42,422 nucleotides of DNA. It comes from Oscillospiraceae bacterium (lineage in GTDB: Bacteria > Bacillota > Clostridia > Oscillospirales > Acutalibacteraceae). The position numbers and the translations under genes are program-made. Every line of letters starts with the position of its first letter. Position 1 is the first letter of the stretch. A model generated the notes under the pieces. It worked only from the letters and a program-made list of their open reading frames with translations, was not told the DNA's origin and made no database searches. The stretch lies in NCBI GenBank assembly GCA_015065725.1, contig SVPV01000019.1, positions 1-42,422 on the forward strand. The letters run 5' to 3'. This document shows positions 7,261-16,414 of this stretch, one piece after another.

Positions 7261-8925
7261 TTATATATCCTGCGGATTGATAATATGAGGAATCTTCTTT
7301 ATTTCTTCCCATCTGCTGCCCTCTACACGATAACCCGTTCCCGGTCCCATATAGTCGTTCGGAGTATTTACGCCCGATAGTACGTTGAAGTCCTTATCAA
7401 GAATTGCAGATGTCTGCATATAGTCACCCACAACCCTCTGCTTTAACATACTTAATACATTATCGGCTATATCCTCATAGCCCGACTCTGCAAGAGCACG
7501 AACAATATCAACGCCTGTAATGCCGCGTTTAAGCACATCTTCGGCTGACATAAGGTCGGCTGTAACATCTCTTGCGGGGGTGTCCTTACTGCCGTGTGCA
7601 TAGGTAACCCTTTCAACCTGCTCATCAGAAACAGGAGATAAGCCAAGATTATTAAATACCGCTTGAACAGCCTTTGCCGCCTTGTTTCTAACCTTTATAA
7701 CCTCTTCTTCGGTTACGGGTCTTAAACCGCCGTCAACCTGCATATCTCTTTGCAGTACATTGTAGTCGTCAAAATCTTCGGCATCGAAATTCGAGCCTGC
7801 AAACATATTGTCATAGTTAGGCTCTGCCGCATAACCCGAGAATATAAAATCAGTACCCGGTAGAAACTGTAGCATTGTTCTAGCCGTTCTACGCATATCT
7901 GAATTTGAAAAGCTTTGGTCGTTTGAAGATGCACACTCAAGTCCCAAAAGTGCGGCTACTAAATTTTCTGCAATAACCTCACGAATACCTGCAGGTACCG
8001 CACCGGGAATACCGATACAGCTTACAGAACCGTTTTGTATACCTTGGCTTCCTGCACCCTTTGTAACATACAAGCAACGGCATTCAAGATAAAGCATAGA
8101 TTTCTTTTCACTGCTGCCCATTAAAACTTCCGAGCCCGCACCCGATGTAAATCTAACCTTTAAGCCCCTTGAAGCATAAGCAGAGTTCAAAAATGCCTTT
8201 GAGTAGGGTGTATCGTCACCGTCAACAAATACGTTTTCTGTTCCGTATACCGACAAGGTTTCAGCGTATGTAGTAAGACCTCTTATTCCAAGCTCAAGCT
8301 CGGTTGCTTCTTCAGCAGAGCATTGGGTTAAAACGCCGGGTCTACCAACCTGTGAGCCGATTAAAAGAGCAATTGCACTAAGCGGTGCATATCTTGCAAC
8401 ACCCATAGTGGTTTCTTCTTCAGCAAATCCACGTAAAGCACCCTCTGCCGCATCAGCAGCGATTTGTACCGGATCGTCCTTTAGGTTGGTTATATGTGCT
8501 TGGTTTCCAGGTGTTTTTCTTGCACGGATTTTCTGCATACCCATCATAAGCTCAACAACATTAAGGTAATTCATAACCTCTACCATTTTGGCAGGAGTTA
8601 TACCCGAAATCAGCTCAATAACGTCTTTTCTTGATACATTTATATCAACAATCATTCTAGCTATCTCTAAAGACGATACAGCCATAGATGCCTCTGTTTT
8701 GTCGATATCTATAGCATAGTCAGCGATAAACTGGTCTATAAAATCAAAATCGCTTCTCTGCTTTCCGTCAAGCTCTACTATTTTTCCGTTCAAAACTTTA
8801 ACAGACGGCTTTGGGTCATAAGGACTGCTCATAGCAACAAAACCCATTTCGGGCCATTCGTTTATAAAACCGTCAAGATTAACCGGTCTTTTATCCAGTG
8901 CTTCTATTCGTTTTGATCTCTCCAT
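7261..8925 (-). CDS. pduC: Coenzyme B12-dependent diol/glycerol dehydratase, large subunit (PduC)
   Basis: The catalytic alpha subunit (554 residues, the usual length) converts 1,2-propanediol or glycerol to propionaldehyde or 3-hydroxypropionaldehyde. All active-site residues known from the Klebsiella oxytoca enzyme are present one position later: Gln142 and His144 in GNQAHITN, Glu171, Glu222, Gln297, Asp336 in SSNDQS and Ser363. Ser302 and Gln337 are also present, so the sequence does not let me decide between diol and glycerol preference. It is the first gene of the operon C-D-E-G-H-O, behind a promoter at 9067-9095. No aldehyde or alcohol dehydrogenase for the next step is in the window. 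Confidence 0.95.
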   Translation of the reverse strand: MERSKRIEALDKRPVNLDGFINEWPEMGFVAMSSPYDPKPSVKVLNGKIVELDGKQRSDFDFIDQFIADYAIDIDKTEASMAVSSLEIARMIVDINVSRKDVIELISGITPAKMVEVMNYLNVVELMMGMQKIRARKTPGNQAHITNLKDDPVQIAADAAEGALRGFAEEETTMGVARYAPLSAIALLIGSQVGRPGVLTQCSAEEATELELGIRGLTTYAETLSVYGTENVFVDGDDTPYSKAFLNSAYASRGLKVRFTSGAGSEVLMGSSEKKSMLYLECRCLYVTKGAGSQGIQNGSVSCIGIPGAVPAGIREVIAENLVAALLGLECASSNDQSFSNSDMRRTARTMLQFLPGTDFIFSGYAAEPNYDNMFAGSNFDAEDFDDYNVLQRDMQVDGGLRPVTEEEVIKVRNKAAKAVQAVFNNLGLSPVSDEQVERVTYAHGSKDTPARDVTADLMSAEDVLKRGITGVDIVRALAESGYEDIADNVLSMLKQRVVGDYMQTSAILDKDFNVLSGVNTPNDYMGPGTGYRVEGSRWEEIKKIPHIINPQDI

Positions 8926-9066
8926 ATTTTAATTCTCCTAACAACAAAGAATAACCTTAAAATTTATAAATATTAAATACGGCAATACCACACTAAAAGG
9001 CGGATAAATTCACAGTGACCTTTTTAAAAGGGTGCAAAACCACACATAACATTATTAGTCTATCTT

Positions 9067-9095
9067 ATTATAACTGATTTCTATTCAGTAATCAA
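9067..9095 (-). promoter_or_regulatory. pduC operon promoter with palindrome in the spacer
   Basis: TTGATT (9090-9095) and TATAAT (9067-9072) are 17 bp apart on the minus strand. The whole spacer reads ACTGA-N7-TCAGT, an inverted repeat lying exactly between the two boxes, which is where a repressor or a spacer-twisting MerR-type activator would bind. No regulator gene for this operon (such as PocR) is adjacent. Confidence 0.65.
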
Positions 9096-9182
9096 CCTTT
9101 TTCTTTAAAAAAATGTTGAATTTTTTTGTTTTTTCTTTGTTTTTCTTTAATTTTGGATAAATAAAACTGTTTTTTAGAGCAT

Positions 9183-9210
9183 TTTACATCTATTTTTTAA
9201 CGATTATAAT
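9183..9210 (+). promoter_or_regulatory. Putative promoter of the SOD gene
   Basis: TTTACA (9183-9188) and TATAAT (9205-9210) are separated by 16 bp. The RBS (TAGGTG) precedes the ATG at 9265. Confidence 0.5.
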
Positions 9211-9264
9211 TGCAAATCACAAAGTCACATTTAAAAACATACATTGTAATTAGGTGATTATAAT

Positions 9265-9708
9265 ATGAATTGTAATTTTTGTAAACCTCAAGCAATAGCC
9301 TTAATCGGCGGCGGAAATTCCACACCGACCGTTAGTGGCATAATTAAATTTTACCAAAAACAAAGTTGTGTCCTAATAGTTGCCGACATAAAAGGTCTGC
9401 CAAATACCGACACAGGCTTTTTTGGCTTTCATATACACGAGGGCGGTGATTGCGGCGGAATAGATTTTTCAAACACTAAAAGCCACTATAATCCAGACGG
9501 TACTCCCCATCCCAAACACGCGGGTGACCTACCGCCATTAATGCTTTGTGGCGATACTGCACATTCATCAGTTTTAACCGACCGTTTTAAAGTCTCAGAT
9601 ATTATTGGCCGTACCGTTGTTATTCACGATATGGCAGATGATTTTACTTCTCAACCTTCGGGAAATTCGGGAGAAAAAATTGCCTGCGGCATAATAAAAA
9701 AGTTATAA
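9265..9708 (+). CDS. sodC: Cu/Zn superoxide dismutase family protein, no signal peptide
   Basis: The 147 residues follow the Cu/Zn-SOD pattern: copper ligands His56 and His58 in FHIHEGG, bridging His74 (HYNP), zinc-site candidates His82, His85 and Asp88 in HPKHAGD, and the last copper ligand His121 in VIHD. Cys63 and Cys141 match the conserved intrasubunit disulfide. Two oddities stand out. The active-site arginine (human Arg143) is replaced by Lys138 (GNSGEKIACG), and the zinc loop is about six residues shorter than usual. Bacterial SodC enzymes are normally exported, but this one starts MNCNFCKPQA with no signal sequence, so it may act in the cytoplasm or not be a true SOD. It is monocistronic with its own promoter and terminator. 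Confidence 0.85.
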   Translation: MNCNFCKPQAIALIGGGNSTPTVSGIIKFYQKQSCVLIVADIKGLPNTDTGFFGFHIHEGGDCGGIDFSNTKSHYNPDGTPHPKHAGDLPPLMLCGDTAHSSVLTDRFKVSDIIGRTVVIHDMADDFTSQPSGNSGEKIACGIIKKL

Positions 9709-9710
9709 AA

Positions 9711-9757
9711 CAAAAAAGCAGCCCTACATTCAATAAGAGTGTAGGGCTGTTTTTATA
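9711..9757. terminator. Bidirectional terminator between sodC and the V-ATPase operon
   Basis: CAGCCCTACA (9719-9728) pairs with TGTAGGGCTG (9740-9749). It has T's on the plus side and A's (U's on the other strand) before it, so it can end both sodC and the converging V-ATPase operon. Confidence 0.85.
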
Positions 9758-9781
9758 TATTGCCTTAAGTATCTAGAGGAC

Positions 9782-10207
9782 TTATCCCAAAGCAACCATG
9801 CTAAATACTAGTGCGAACAACGCAACGGTTTCGCAAAGACCTACAACGGTAATATATTGCGAAAAGCCTTTTCCTGTTTCGGCTAGTGCATCTGCACCTG
9901 CGGCACCTGCTTTTCCTTGATAGATAGCAGAAAGTGCCATAGCTACACCTGACGCAATTCCAAGACCCAGCAAGAATGCAGGGTCAGCGTCAGACGCTTT
10001 CATCTGTTGCATTAAAAGGAAGCCGTAAATGGTCTGAGTAAGCGGTGCACCTGCAAAAACTGTCAATATAAACGGTGCTGCTTTATTATTCATATAACAC
10101 TTTTTCCAAGCACCGATTGATGCCTGACCTGCAATACCGATACCGATAGCCGAGCCGATTGCGGCAATACCCATAACTAATGCTGTTGATAATAATCCTA
10201 AATTCAT
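9782..10207 (-). CDS. ntpK: V-type ATPase subunit K (proteolipid rotor ring)
   Basis: This 141-residue, four-helix proteolipid consists of two tandem hairpins (GSAIGIGIAGQA near 18-29 and GLGIASGVAMALSA near 81-94). It forms the membrane rotor that carries the coupling ion. Residues that bind Na+ in Enterococcus hirae NtpK (Thr64, Gln65, Gln110, Glu139) appear to match Thr57, Gln58, Gln97 and Glu126 here, which predicts Na+ rather than H+ coupling. Only the second hairpin carries the acidic residue, as in E. hirae. It is the last gene of the operon, 22 bp after subunit I, with a strong RBS (AAAGGAG). Confidence 0.93.
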   Translation of the reverse strand: MNLGLLSTALVMGIAAIGSAIGIGIAGQASIGAWKKCYMNNKAAPFILTVFAGAPLTQTIYGFLLMQQMKASDADPAFLLGLGIASGVAMALSAIYQGKAGAAGADALAETGKGFSQYITVVGLCETVALFALVFSMVALG

Positions 10208-10229
10208 AACTATTCTCCTTTAAATTGAT

Positions 10230-12143
10230 TTATTCCTTAAAAGGCTTAAATTTATGTCCGCTCCAGGACATATCTAAATGTGACGAAAACTCTAGTGTGT
10301 TAAGTCTTATTCCGTGAACGATTACCGACAAAACATTTAGTATCATATTAAGTCCGTGACCGAACACCAACAGAACAATCGCAACTATCATAAACAAGAA
10401 ATTGCCCAAAAGCGGTCCTGCCAACTCGTTAACGGTTGCTGATATTGCCGCACCTGCAAGTCCTACTGCCCAAAGGCGTATATAAGAAACGATATCCGAA
10501 AATACATTTACTACACCAAGCAAGACAGAAACTATATTAGTAAGGCTTGAAAGTATAGATTTTATAACACTTCCCTCGTAGTTTGAAAATACAAAGCTTA
10601 AAAGGAAGCCTACTGCTATAAACACAATAGCTACAGTGCCAACAGGAATACCGCCTACTACCAAACCAAAGCTGAACACCTGTGCATTTACAACAAGACT
10701 AAGCACTATATAGTAGATGCCTGTTAGCTGTAATATAGAGCCTATATCTCCAAGCATTTTTAAAGATTTTCTGTTTCGTACAGCCCCCTTAATGTGTGCT
10801 ACAGTAAGTTGAATTAGTGCTAGAGAAAAACAGAATATCTGTAAATTTTGTGCGGTAGTAAGACCAACACCTCTAGAAGTCCAAGGTAGTTGCCAAATCT
10901 TATCTGCATAGACATTTGAAATTACGGGTATCGATAGGCTTTTAAGCCATTCGGGCAGTTGCTCGGGAGAAAGCCCAAACCATGTACAAGTAAGAGTACC
11001 CCACACAACCGTCGATAAACCGAAAAGCAGCACGAGCAAAAACATTGGCGAAACTGTCTTTTTTGAAATGAGCGACTTAATAATCGGAATTGCCGCAACA
11101 CTTGAAATCAACAATCCGTATCCACCGTCACCGAAGATTATTCCAAAAAAGATAAGAATAAATGCTAAAAACCAACCCGAAATATCATACTCGAAATATC
11201 CAGGCACCGTACCCAAGAAGTCGGTTAGCGGATAAATAAGACTTACAAACCTATTGTTTTTAAGCTTAGTAGGAACATTGTCTTCCTCGCTCGGCTCTTC
11301 TAAAAGAAGTCCCCAAGAGTTATTAGCGGCGGTTTCCTTTAGTCTTTCTGCATTTTCCGCCTCAATATATCCTTTAAAATAGGATACACAAATGGCTTTG
11401 CTGTTATCGTCCGACAGGCTTTCGTTTTCCATGCCCGTAGCATAGGTTTCAAACTCAATTTCCTTATGGTACTCGTTTATAGCTTTTTTAAAGCTACAAA
11501 CAAAGCTTGCGTAACTTGAAAGCTTGTCGTCTATTGTTTTAATTCGATCATTTGCTTCGTCGATTTTTTGCCTCATTTCATCAGTAGACATCTGAGGTAA
11601 TGCTAAACGATAGCCATTTAAAGAGTCTAAAGCTAAAGCCTCACTCTCAAAATCGGTTTTAAGCAACAAGAATTTAACCGAAGATTTATTTTCACAAAGC
11701 TTTACGGTTTTTAAATCGCCACAAAGCTTTTTATATTCGGCTTTGGGCATTTCGTAAAACGAAATATCAATTCCGTTTAAAGCTAGCTCGCCGATACTGT
11801 CCGGCTCAAGCTCGCCCCAGTCTTTTAACCGCTCAAGCTCTGTATTAAGTGAAACCAATTCGGACTTATACGCCTTTTTTTCTTCGGCAAGAGCCGCAAT
11901 CTCGGTTGCAATAGCCAAAGATTTTACAGTGTCTATCTCCTTAGACTCAGCTTCCTTGTTTTTTCCTACTGCGAAAATTGCATTTTCAAGTAAGGAGATA
12001 TTACTTTTAAGCTCTAAAAGCCGTTCGCCCGAGCCCTCGGTTATTTCAATGTGAATAATCCCTAATTTGCGAAGTTCTTTTAGTGTTTGTTCTTTTTTGT
12101 CTCCCATAGTTATGAGGGAAACTTTTTTCATAGGTACTATCAT
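10230..12143 (-). CDS. ntpI: V-type ATPase subunit I (stator, a-type subunit)
   Basis: This 637-residue subunit has a cytoplasmic, coiled-coil-rich N-terminal half (to about 330) and a C-terminal membrane half with several helices, the first beginning near FLAFILIFFGIIFGDGGYG. The motif SYIRLWAVGLAGAAIS carries the essential arginine that faces the rotor ring. It provides the half-channels for ion passage. The length is near the family norm. The start overlaps the end of subunit D by 4 nt, so translation is coupled. Confidence 0.92.
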   Translation of the reverse strand: MIVPMKKVSLITMGDKKEQTLKELRKLGIIHIEITEGSGERLLELKSNISLLENAIFAVGKNKEAESKEIDTVKSLAIATEIAALAEEKKAYKSELVSLNTELERLKDWGELEPDSIGELALNGIDISFYEMPKAEYKKLCGDLKTVKLCENKSSVKFLLLKTDFESEALALDSLNGYRLALPQMSTDEMRQKIDEANDRIKTIDDKLSSYASFVCSFKKAINEYHKEIEFETYATGMENESLSDDNSKAICVSYFKGYIEAENAERLKETAANNSWGLLLEEPSEEDNVPTKLKNNRFVSLIYPLTDFLGTVPGYFEYDISGWFLAFILIFFGIIFGDGGYGLLISSVAAIPIIKSLISKKTVSPMFLLVLLFGLSTVVWGTLTCTWFGLSPEQLPEWLKSLSIPVISNVYADKIWQLPWTSRGVGLTTAQNLQIFCFSLALIQLTVAHIKGAVRNRKSLKMLGDIGSILQLTGIYYIVLSLVVNAQVFSFGLVVGGIPVGTVAIVFIAVGFLLSFVFSNYEGSVIKSILSSLTNIVSVLLGVVNVFSDIVSYIRLWAVGLAGAAISATVNELAGPLLGNFLFMIVAIVLLVFGHGLNMILNVLSVIVHGIRLNTLEFSSHLDMSWSGHKFKPFKE

Positions 12144-12772
12144 AATGAATAAACCTCCCCGTCGGAAGCCTCAGCATTACGAAGGGCTATTTTGCGTTTG
12201 GATATTTTAGAACGCACTACGGCACTGACCTGTTGGTCTGCCATATAAATAGATATTTTTTTGATATTTTCCTCTGTTTCAGGGATTTTAACCTTTTCAA
12301 ACAGATTAACTCTTTGCGAGGTTGAAAGCAACTCTTCCTCCAAAAGCCTTACCTGTTCATCGAGTACCTCAGCCTCTAAATCAAGTGATATTGCCTTTTC
12401 CATATGGTTTGCAGCTATATCCACCCAAAGCGGAGTTTCATATAGGTTGTAATCTCCTCTTTTAAAATCCGCTCCCTCAAAGGTAGGAATATCAACACCC
12501 GCAATATTTGCTTTTCCTTTACGGATATTGCTAACGGTGATAATTCCTTCGGGAAAAGCATCCTTTTCACTAAAAACAGCAATCCAATCCATAAAACCGT
12601 TTTCGATTCGCTCTTTTTCCTGTCGCACGGCTTTTGCTTTCGCCCTAATTGTGCGAATTTCCGAATGAAGCTGCTGTTTTTTAAGTGTCAGAGTAGGCAA
12701 ATATCTGCGGTACATTTTAAGTGCGTCTTTTTGTACCTTTAACTCGTTTTTAGTTAGTTTGATTTTTGCCAA
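12140..12772 (-). CDS. ntpD: V-type ATPase subunit D (central stalk)
   Basis: This 210-residue subunit is rich in charged residues and predicted long helices, with the family N-terminal pattern KIKLTKNELKVQKDALKMYRRYLP and a C-terminal helix with RVNLFEKVKIP. It forms the coiled-coil shaft that transmits rotation from the A3B3 head to the K ring. It lies 15 bp after subunit B and overlaps subunit I by 4 nt. No F subunit gene, its usual partner, is seen in the operon. Confidence 0.9.
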   Translation of the reverse strand: MAKIKLTKNELKVQKDALKMYRRYLPTLTLKKQQLHSEIRTIRAKAKAVRQEKERIENGFMDWIAVFSEKDAFPEGIITVSNIRKGKANIAGVDIPTFEGADFKRGDYNLYETPLWVDIAANHMEKAISLDLEAEVLDEQVRLLEEELLSTSQRVNLFEKVKIPETEENIKKISIYMADQQVSAVVRSKISKRKIALRNAEASDGEVYSL

Positions 12773-12787
12773 AACTACCGTCCTCCC

Positions 12788-14089
12788 TTACCCTTTAGGC
12801 CAAAATTCTTCAGTAAGGTCTGACTTAATTCCGGTTTCGTCCCTTTCGAAGCACTCGGCTAAAATATCCCAGCCTAAATCAAGTGCATCTTCAAGCGGTA
12901 GATTGACCGATAAATCCATTAATTTATTTTCAAAAAGCTCACCGTATTTTAATAGCTTTTCATCCCAACGGTTCATAGAAAAGCCCATGTTTTTCTTTTC
13001 GAGCGTTTCTTTATAAGAAGAATACATACGAATCATTGCATCCATAAGTGCTCTATGGTCTTTTCTTGTTTTTCCGTTTACGTTTTGCTTTAGTCGTGAA
13101 AGAGAGCCAAACGGTTCTATACGGCCGCCTTTTAAATAATACTGTCCCTCTGTGATATAACCTGTGTTATCGGGAACGGGGTGTGTTACGTCGTCACCGG
13201 GCATAGTAGTAACCGCCAAAACGGTAACCGAGCCTGAATTCGCAAAGTCTACAGCCTTTTCGTAACGTGCTGCAAGCTGTGAATAAAGGTCACCGGGATA
13301 TCCTCGGTTAGAGGGCACCTGTTCCTGTGTAATTGCTATTTCCTTCATAGCATCGGCGAAGTTGGTCATATCGGTAAGCAGCACCAATACGTCCTTGTCC
13401 TCCAGAGCAAACTGCTCGGCTGTAGCCAATGCCATATCGGGAATCATCATACATTCAACAGTCGGGTCCGAAGCGGTATGAATAAACATAACCGTCTTAC
13501 TGAGTGCCCCACCCTTTGAAAGTTCATCCTTAAAGTATAGGAAATCATCGTATTTAAGTCCCATACCGCCAAGCACTATTACGTCTGCCTCTGCCTGCAT
13601 TGCAATACGGGCAAGAAGTTGGTTATAAGGCTCACCGGAAATAGAGAAAATCGGTAATTTTTGAGATACAACCAGTGTGTTGAACATATCAATCATCGGA
13701 ATATTCGTTCTCATCATTCGATTAGCAAGAATACGTTTGGTAGGATTAACGGACGGTCCGCCTATAGCTTTCATATTTTCTGTAAGTGCGGGGCCCTTAT
13801 CACGAGGCTCTCCCGATCCGTTAAAGATACGGCCTAACAAATCCTCACTAAAAGACACCCGCATTTCGCGACCTAAAAAGCGTACCTCGTCGCCTGTAGA
13901 AACACCTTGACCGCCGGCGAAGACCTGCAGAGATACAACATCTCCCTCAATCTTGTTAACCTGTGCCAACGATTTGCCGAAGCGTGTGTTGATTTGAGCC
14001 AATTCCTTATACTGCACACCGCTTGCCTTTACGGTTATAACATTACCGGTGATAGATTCAATTTTGTTATAAACTTTATTCATTCTCAT
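12788..14089 (-). CDS. ntpB: V-type ATPase subunit B (non-catalytic head)
   Basis: This 433-residue regulatory nucleotide-binding subunit shows [49 protein letters not shown] and [23 protein letters not shown], all typical of V/A-ATPase B. It has no Walker A lysine, as expected for the non-catalytic subunit. The ATG at 14089 overlaps the TGA of subunit A by 4 nt and has AAGGA about 8 bases upstream. Confidence 0.94.
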   Translation of the reverse strand: MRMNKVYNKIESITGNVITVKASGVQYKELAQINTRFGKSLAQVNKIEGDVVSLQVFAGGQGVSTGDEVRFLGREMRVSFSEDLLGRIFNGSGEPRDKGPALTENMKAIGGPSVNPTKRILANRMMRTNIPMIDMFNTLVVSQKLPIFSISGEPYNQLLARIAMQAEADVIVLGGMGLKYDDFLYFKDELSKGGALSKTVMFIHTASDPTVECMMIPDMALATAEQFALEDKDVLVLLTDMTNFADAMKEIAITQEQVPSNRGYPGDLYSQLAARYEKAVDFANSGSVTVLAVTTMPGDDVTHPVPDNTGYITEGQYYLKGGRIEPFGSLSRLKQNVNGKTRKDHRALMDAMIRMYSSYKETLEKKNMGFSMNRWDEKLLKYGELFENKLMDLSVNLPLEDALDLGWDILAECFERDETGIKSDLTEEFWPKG

Positions 14090-15855
14090 TCACCGTCCTT
14101 CAATAATCGTTCTGCCGTGCTTTCTAATTTACCGTCACCCTCGCGGTAGAGCTTATCAATTTCAGCCTCTGCCTTTTTAAAGGCGTCGCTCTCGAACTCG
14201 GTATAATTCCAGTCGATAAATCTCTGTCTCATACGGTTGAAGAATACGCGTGCATCATCCTTGCTCTCGAGTGCGTACTCACTGCCTAAAACAGTAATAA
14301 GCTTATCTGTAACATACCTTTGACGTGAAGTTCCGCAATTAGCTTCAATCAAATCAAAAGAGTTTTGCTGTAAATATACGGCATCTAGCATTTCGGATTT
14401 CAAATAAACAACATAGTCCGAAATTGATGTACCCTCTTCACCTACAACCTTCATCATCGAGCCAATCTCGTCACCGTGATGAAGAATGCCTTTACAAAAA
14501 TCAGATTTTTCGGTATCTATTACACTTTTATATTTTGACCAAGAAATAAGCGGGTCTATTGCGGGATATTTTCTTGCATCCGAGCGTTCACGGGAAAGTC
14601 CGTGGAATGCTCCTACAACCTTGAGGGTTGCCTGTGTTACAGGCTCCTCAAAGTTACCGCCTGCAGGGGAAACGGTACCGCCGATTGTAACAGAGCCTGT
14701 CGTACCGTCTAGCAAACGTACATAGCCTGCTCTCTCGTAGAATGATGCGATATAGGATTCCAAATATGCGGGGAAAGCCTCTTCACCGGGAATTTCCTCA
14801 AGTCTGCCCGACATTTCACGAAGTGCCTGTGCCCAACGGGATGTAGAGTCGGCAAGCAGTAGAACATTAAGGCCCATTTGACGATAATATTCGGCAAGGG
14901 TTACCGAGGTGTACACCGAAGCCTCACGGGAAGCTACCGGCATTGAGGAAGTGTTACAAATAATTATGGTACGTTCCATAAGAGAACGTCCTGTTTTAGG
15001 GTCGGTAAGCTCGGGGAACTCGGTTAGTGTTTCAACAACCTCACCCGCACGCTCACCACAAGCCGCAATTATTACTATATCAACATCTGCATATTTTGAT
15101 GTGGTGTGCTGTAGCACAGTTTTACCCGCACCGAACGGTCCTGGGGTACAATAGGTACCGCCTTTAGCTACAGGAAAAAAGGAGTCAACAAGACGTACCT
15201 TGGTTTCCATAGTTTCCACAGGTGCCAATCTCTCACTATAGCATCTAATAGCTCGTTTAACCGGCCATTTAAAAGACATACTAACCGAAATGTCACGTCC
15301 ACGCTCATCGGTTATAACCGCTACGGTTTCCTTAACGGTATATTCGCCCTTTTGTGCTATTGATTTTAAGGTATAGTTGCCAAGCAAATAAAAGGGTATA
15401 AAAATTTTGTGTGTAAAGGCACCCTCGGGGACAGTTCCTATATACTCACCCGCACGCAAGGTATCTCCTACCTGTGCTGTAGGTGTGAACTCCCATTTTT
15501 TATCGGAATCTAGTCCGTCAGCATAGTTACCACGCTCTAAAAACCAACCTGCCTGTTCTGCTAATACAGGAAGCGGATTTTGCAGTCCGTCGTATATTTG
15601 TCCAAGCAAACCGGGACCTAGCTCTGCCGACAGCATATCGCCCGTAAATTCAACCTCATCACCGCATTTTATACCGTCGGTCATTTCATAAACCTGTATT
15701 TGTGCGATATTTCCTTTTATGCGGATAACCTCACTTTTAAGTGCGGTATCAGCCACCAAAACATAGCATATCTCGTTCATTGAAACATTGCCGTCGAATT
15801 CAACCGACACCAAGTTTCCGTTTATGCTTACAACCTTTCCTTTATTTTCGGTCAT
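14086..15855 (-). CDS. ntpA: V-type ATPase subunit A (catalytic head)
   Basis: The catalytic subunit (589 residues) has the Walker A loop GPFGAGKTV near residue 235, [12 protein letters not shown], Walker [17 protein letters not shown] and the V-ATPase-specific non-homologous insertion in the first third (about 110-190). It overlaps the preceding DUF2764 gene and the following subunit B gene by 4 nt each. The length matches A-subunits of bacterial V-ATPases (580-600). Confidence 0.95.
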   Translation of the reverse strand: MTENKGKVVSINGNLVSVEFDGNVSMNEICYVLVADTALKSEVIRIKGNIAQIQVYEMTDGIKCGDEVEFTGDMLSAELGPGLLGQIYDGLQNPLPVLAEQAGWFLERGNYADGLDSDKKWEFTPTAQVGDTLRAGEYIGTVPEGAFTHKIFIPFYLLGNYTLKSIAQKGEYTVKETVAVITDERGRDISVSMSFKWPVKRAIRCYSERLAPVETMETKVRLVDSFFPVAKGGTYCTPGPFGAGKTVLQHTTSKYADVDIVIIAACGERAGEVVETLTEFPELTDPKTGRSLMERTIIICNTSSMPVASREASVYTSVTLAEYYRQMGLNVLLLADSTSRWAQALREMSGRLEEIPGEEAFPAYLESYIASFYERAGYVRLLDGTTGSVTIGGTVSPAGGNFEEPVTQATLKVVGAFHGLSRERSDARKYPAIDPLISWSKYKSVIDTEKSDFCKGILHHGDEIGSMMKVVGEEGTSISDYVVYLKSEMLDAVYLQQNSFDLIEANCGTSRQRYVTDKLITVLGSEYALESKDDARVFFNRMRQRFIDWNYTEFESDAFKKAEAEIDKLYREGDGKLESTAERLLKDGE

Positions 15856-16409
15856 TGTTTAGCCTCCAACCTATCTCCGTTTAAAATGGAGTTATAAATA
15901 TTTTTGTACGCCGTTTCGCCCGACTGTGTATCAAACAGTCTTTTACGTAAAAGCAGTTTGAGTTTTATGCCGTAATACAGAATATATTCCTCTGAAAAAA
16001 TATCCATCGGCCTTAGTGCTTCTAAAATACTGAGCCTATAGCGGTTAAGATATTCCTCCGCTTCCATCGGATTTTCCATTTCTGCCGCAGTGCTTGCAGC
16101 CCTCATATATTCAACAGGCAAAATAACATTTCCAACATTAAACGGCTTGTTCATTTTCTCTGCCCTGACTTTACCGAGAGCCAGTCTTAAATTTCGTTCA
16201 CTTTCATTCCAAGCATTTATTAATGCCGAATTTGCCACCTCAAGATTTATGGGTGGTACAAGTGTCATTTGTTGTATTTCTTTTTGTGCCTTTTTAACCA
16301 AATGCTGATTACACAGTTCTAAAAAACGTTCTTCAGTAATGGGAAGCGGCGTATTTTCACCAACCGCATCCAAGGACGGCAACTGAGATACTAAATAATA
16401 TTCAGCCAT
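15852..16409 (-). CDS. DUF2764-like V-ATPase-associated subunit
   Basis: This 185-residue helical protein (start AEYYLVSQLPSLD) sits between subunits E and A. It matches what I know as DUF2764, found at this position in the V-ATPase operons of spirochaetes, chlamydiae and Bacteroidetes. Those operons lack a recognisable subunit C, and DUF2764 is thought to take its place in linking the stator to the rotor shaft; that role is an inference. It has no membrane segment or catalytic motif. It overlaps subunit A by 4 nt and follows subunit E by 5 bp. Confidence 0.8.
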   Translation of the reverse strand: MAEYYLVSQLPSLDAVGENTPLPITEERFLELCNQHLVKKAQKEIQQMTLVPPINLEVANSALINAWNESERNLRLALGKVRAEKMNKPFNVGNVILPVEYMRAASTAAEMENPMEAEEYLNRYRLSILEALRPMDIFSEEYILYYGIKLKLLLRKRLFDTQSGETAYKNIYNSILNGDRLEAKQ

Positions 16410-16414
16410 TCTAC

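Larger units (their letters stand above)
8926..9264. other. Divergent regulatory region between pduC and the SOD gene
   Basis: This 339-bp gap holds the minus-strand pduC promoter (9067-9095, with an operator-like palindrome), a pduC leader of about 135 nt, and the plus-strand SOD promoter (9183-9210). The stretch 9096-9182 is a T-rich run without recognisable genes. The pduC leader contains a short GGTCACTGTG, but I found no cobalamin riboswitch architecture. Confidence 0.6.

Noticed and set aside
8926-9060. Possible cobalamin riboswitch in the pduC leader (GGTCACTGTG resembles part of the B12 box region)
   Set aside because: The leader is only about 135 nt and lacks the GGGAA and AGYCAGGAGACC-type conserved blocks and the multi-helix layout; the short match is not enough.
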